NCBI GenBank assembly: GCA_021806605.1
Contig: JAJZQY010000010.1
Location: 1 to 42,240, forward strand
DNA: 42,240 nucleotides
Source: Pseudomonadota bacterium
GTDB lineage: Bacteria > Pseudomonadota > Gammaproteobacteria > Burkholderiales > JABEVD01
Reading direction: 5' to 3'
Part shown: positions 40,611 through 42,240 of the stretch, one piece after another
How the letters are laid out: each line of letters starts with the position of its first letter
How positions within the stretch are numbered: the stretch's first letter is position 1
The notes under the pieces: model-generated
Told to the model about the DNA's origin: nothing
Seen by the model: only the letters and a program-made list of their open reading frames with translations
The model's database searches: none
Position numbers and translations under genes: made by a program

Positions 40611-41596
40611 CGTTTTTCCTCGATTTTCGAGATCAGCTGCCTCATCGTATCGCCATGCCTGTCCGTCATCAGCACTTCTACCGGCCAGTAGTAATGGTCT
40701 TCGTCGAGCCAGATTTCGGTTCCTTCCACCCCGGTATCGTGCAGTTTTTTCAGGTGCAGTGTCCTGATTTCTTTAGTCCCCGCGAGAACCGTTTCCTCCC
40801 CGATGATTTGGTAATCGTAGACATCGATCTTCCTGCCGTCAGTCGAATGGAAACTGAAAATGCCCCCCTTCGGGGGCGTGTAGGCGAACTGGTAGAGAAA
40901 ACTCAGCTGATCCTGGGTCATGGGCTCCAGCTTCGCTTCCCGGGAGGCTCCGTCGGCGACCAGTTCGAGCTTCATGGCTTTCCAGTCGAAATGCGCTTCC
41001 TGCCGGTTCTGCGCGCCTCCCCGGGTGATCGTGTAGCGCTCCGGCTGGAGCCCCTTTTCAGTGACCTGCCCTTCGCTGGTCTGGGTCATGGCACCCTTGA
41101 CGAACAGGGCGAATATGCCTGTCGCTTCGACCCTGTTCGTGATCGCATAGCGCCCATCGCCCATGATGTCCCAGGTATGGACGGCGACTCCCACGGGCAC
41201 GTTGCCCCTGAAGACATTGAAAGTCAGCACGGCGTGATTGGGCACTCCGGCCTCCTGTTCGGGCTGTGGGGCGCTTGCCGCCTGGGGCGTGCTCTCGGGC
41301 ATGGGCATGCTCGCGGGCTGCGGGGCGCTCCCCGGCGTGGGTGGGCTCCCGGGCTGCAGCGAACTCGCGGATGCGCTTTTTGCGGCAGATGATGCGGACT
41401 TGCGGATCTTGGGCCTTGGCGGGGTGATCGGCTTGAAGCGGATCGGTTTTTTCGGGGAAACGAGCCGGGTTTCCAGAGCGATGGATGATTTTCCGAAATC
41501 GGGCCATGTGATCCTGGGTAAGAGGCCCAGCAGCAAAAGGTGAATCAGCAGGGAAACCAGCAGGGAAACCAGCAGGGTTTTCCAGATGCGGCTCAT
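40607..41596 (-). CDS. DUF3108 protein with TonB-like membrane anchor
   Basis: The 329-residue protein starts with one hydrophobic helix built from LLVS repeats (about 7-29), then a proline/serine/alanine-rich linker (about 48-118, SAPQPASMPMPESTPQAAS), and a C-terminal DUF3108 domain (about 120-329; LTFNVFRGNVPVGVAVHTWDI, KLHDTGVEGTEIWLDEDHYYWPVEV). The domain is expected in the periplasm as a beta-rich structure; function is not known. It begins 5 bases after the purN stop and overlaps chrA by 4 bp. The purN-DUF3108 neighbour pair is common in betaproteobacteria. Confidence 0.82.
   Translation of the reverse strand: MSRIWKTLLVSLLVSLLIHLLLLGLLPRITWPDFGKSSIALETRLVSPKKPIRFKPITPPRPKIRKSASSAAKSASASSLQPGSPPTPGSAPQPASMPMPESTPQAASAPQPEQEAGVPNHAVLTFNVFRGNVPVGVAVHTWDIMGDGRYAITNRVEATGIFALFVKGAMTQTSEGQVTEKGLQPERYTITRGGAQNRQEAHFDWKAMKLELVADGASREAKLEPMTQDQLSFLYQFAYTPPKGGIFSFHSTDGRKIDVYDYQIIGEETVLAGTKEIRTLHLKKLHDTGVEGTEIWLDEDHYYWPVEVLMTDRHGDTMRQLISKIEEKR
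41546..41577 (-). repeat. 12-bp tandem repeat inside the DUF3108 membrane helix
   Basis: On the + strand the unit CAGCAGGGAAAC occurs at 41546-41557 and 41558-41569, with a partial third copy at 41570-41577. It encodes repeated Leu-Leu-Val-Ser in the membrane helix of the minus-strand gene. A whole unit is 12 bp, so copy-number change would lengthen or shorten the helix by four residues without a frameshift. Confidence 0.8.
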
Positions 41597-41600
41597 CGCA

Positions 41601-42239
41601 TCAACGCGATATTTCCGGCGAAATCAGGGTTCCCTTCGGGGTCCCGGGGATGCCGATGCATACCCTGTTGCCCTCGACCTTCACTCTGTCCGCAGCGAGC
41701 CAGCGTATCGCTTCGGGATAGATTCTGTGCTCCTGCTTCAAAACGCGCGTGGCGAGCGTCTCTGCCGTATCGGTTTCCAGCACCGGCACTGCCGCCTGGA
41801 TCACGATCGCGCCATGATCGAGCTTTTCCGTGACGAAATGGACGGTGCAGCCGTGGATCTTGACGCCTTCTTCCAGCGCCCTTCTGTGGGTAGCCATTCC
41901 GGGAAAGGCGGGAAGCAGGGAGGGGTGGATGTTGAGGAGGCGTCCTTCGTAGCGTTTCACGAAATCGTTCCCCAGAATGCGCATGAAGCCTGCGAGGATG
42001 ACGTAATCCGGGGAGAACTCGTCTATTTTTTCGGCAAGCGCAGCATCGAATGCTTCGCGCGAAGCATAGTCCCGGTGTTCCACAGCAAGGGTCGTTATCC
42101 CGCGGGCACGGGCCGAAGCGAGCCCCGCGGCATCGCTTCTGTTGCTGATGACCGCGGCCACTTCCACCGGGAGATTGGCATCCAGGATGGAAAGCATGTT
42201 GCTCCCCCTTCCCGAGATCAGGATGACGATGCGCTTCAT
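41601..42239 (-). CDS. purN: Phosphoribosylglycinamide formyltransferase PurN
   Basis: The complete 212-residue enzyme transfers formyl from 10-formyltetrahydrofolate to GAR in purine synthesis. The motifs are clear: MKRIVILISGRGSNML start, AGFMRILGNDFV, the catalytic LLNIHPSLLPAFPGMATHRRALEEG (Asn and His in NIHPSL), and HGCTVHFVTEKLDHGAIVIQAAVPV with the catalytic Asp. The ATG at 42239 is one base from the window edge. It is the first visible gene of the purN-DUF3108-chrA group. Confidence 0.96.
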   Translation of the reverse strand: MKRIVILISGRGSNMLSILDANLPVEVAAVISNRSDAAGLASARARGITTLAVEHRDYASREAFDAALAEKIDEFSPDYVILAGFMRILGNDFVKRYEGRLLNIHPSLLPAFPGMATHRRALEEGVKIHGCTVHFVTEKLDHGAIVIQAAVPVLETDTAETLATRVLKQEHRIYPEAIRWLAADRVKVEGNRVCIGIPGTPKGTLISPEISR

Positions 42240-42240
42240 T

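Overview
The window looks like a chromosomal piece of a betaproteobacterium, probably of the Nitrosomonadales/Gallionellales type. The pointers are a ferrooxidans-type gshA next to gshB, a metX-metW pair, a PTS made only of EIIA(Man)-HPr-EI, a single-cysteine DsrC/TusE, and purN next to a DUF3108 gene. No database search was possible, so the taxonomy is inference. Gene density is high, many genes overlap by 4 bp, and I see no tRNA, rRNA, CRISPR array or insertion sequence.

Layout. 1-661 (-) is the start of a YbiT-type ABC-F gene. 730-10320 (+) is one long, tightly packed run: gshA, gshB, apbE, EIIA(Man), HPr, EI, metX, metW, an AmpG-like MFS protein and a spermidine-synthase-like protein. 10309-13385 is a lipid/phosphate locus: an exported zinc phospholipase C (+) converges on a PAP2 phosphatase and a GT4 glycosyltransferase (-), followed by dgkA. 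13388-16623 holds pgl (-) and gnd-zwf (+). 16678-21474 holds a small unknown gene, a nitrilase, a DsrC/TusE protein, a TPR-methyltransferase, an Slp lipoprotein, an EntS-like MFS exporter and a DUF2892 protein. 21661-23361 holds a Gly/Ser/Gln-rich protein with a near-consensus sigma-54 promoter, facing a motB gene that has no motA beside it and is preceded by a cyclic-di-GMP-I (GEMM) riboswitch. 23454-31907 holds a basic amino-acid decarboxylase and a MarR-OMF-MFP-RND efflux operon. 31975-39347 (-) is a TonB-dependent receptor-ExbB-ExbD-TonB-metallophosphatase operon with a two-component system behind it. 39417-42239 (-) holds purN, a DUF3108 gene and chrA.

Most interesting point. Three separate transcription units carry the same promoter layout: 7-bp PhoB-like half-sites (CTGTCAC type) repeating every 11 bp, a fourth degenerate half-site, then exactly 10 bp to a -10 hexamer. 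The units are the phospholipase C gene, the glycosyltransferase-PAP2 pair, and the TonB receptor-phosphatase operon. Together they suggest a phosphate-starvation programme. Phospholipids would be cut to diacylglycerol, which is glycosylated to phosphorus-free glycolipid, while a dedicated TonB-energised outer-membrane receptor and an exported phosphatase gather phosphorus from outside. The second strong find is the GEMM riboswitch in the leader of the motA-less motB.
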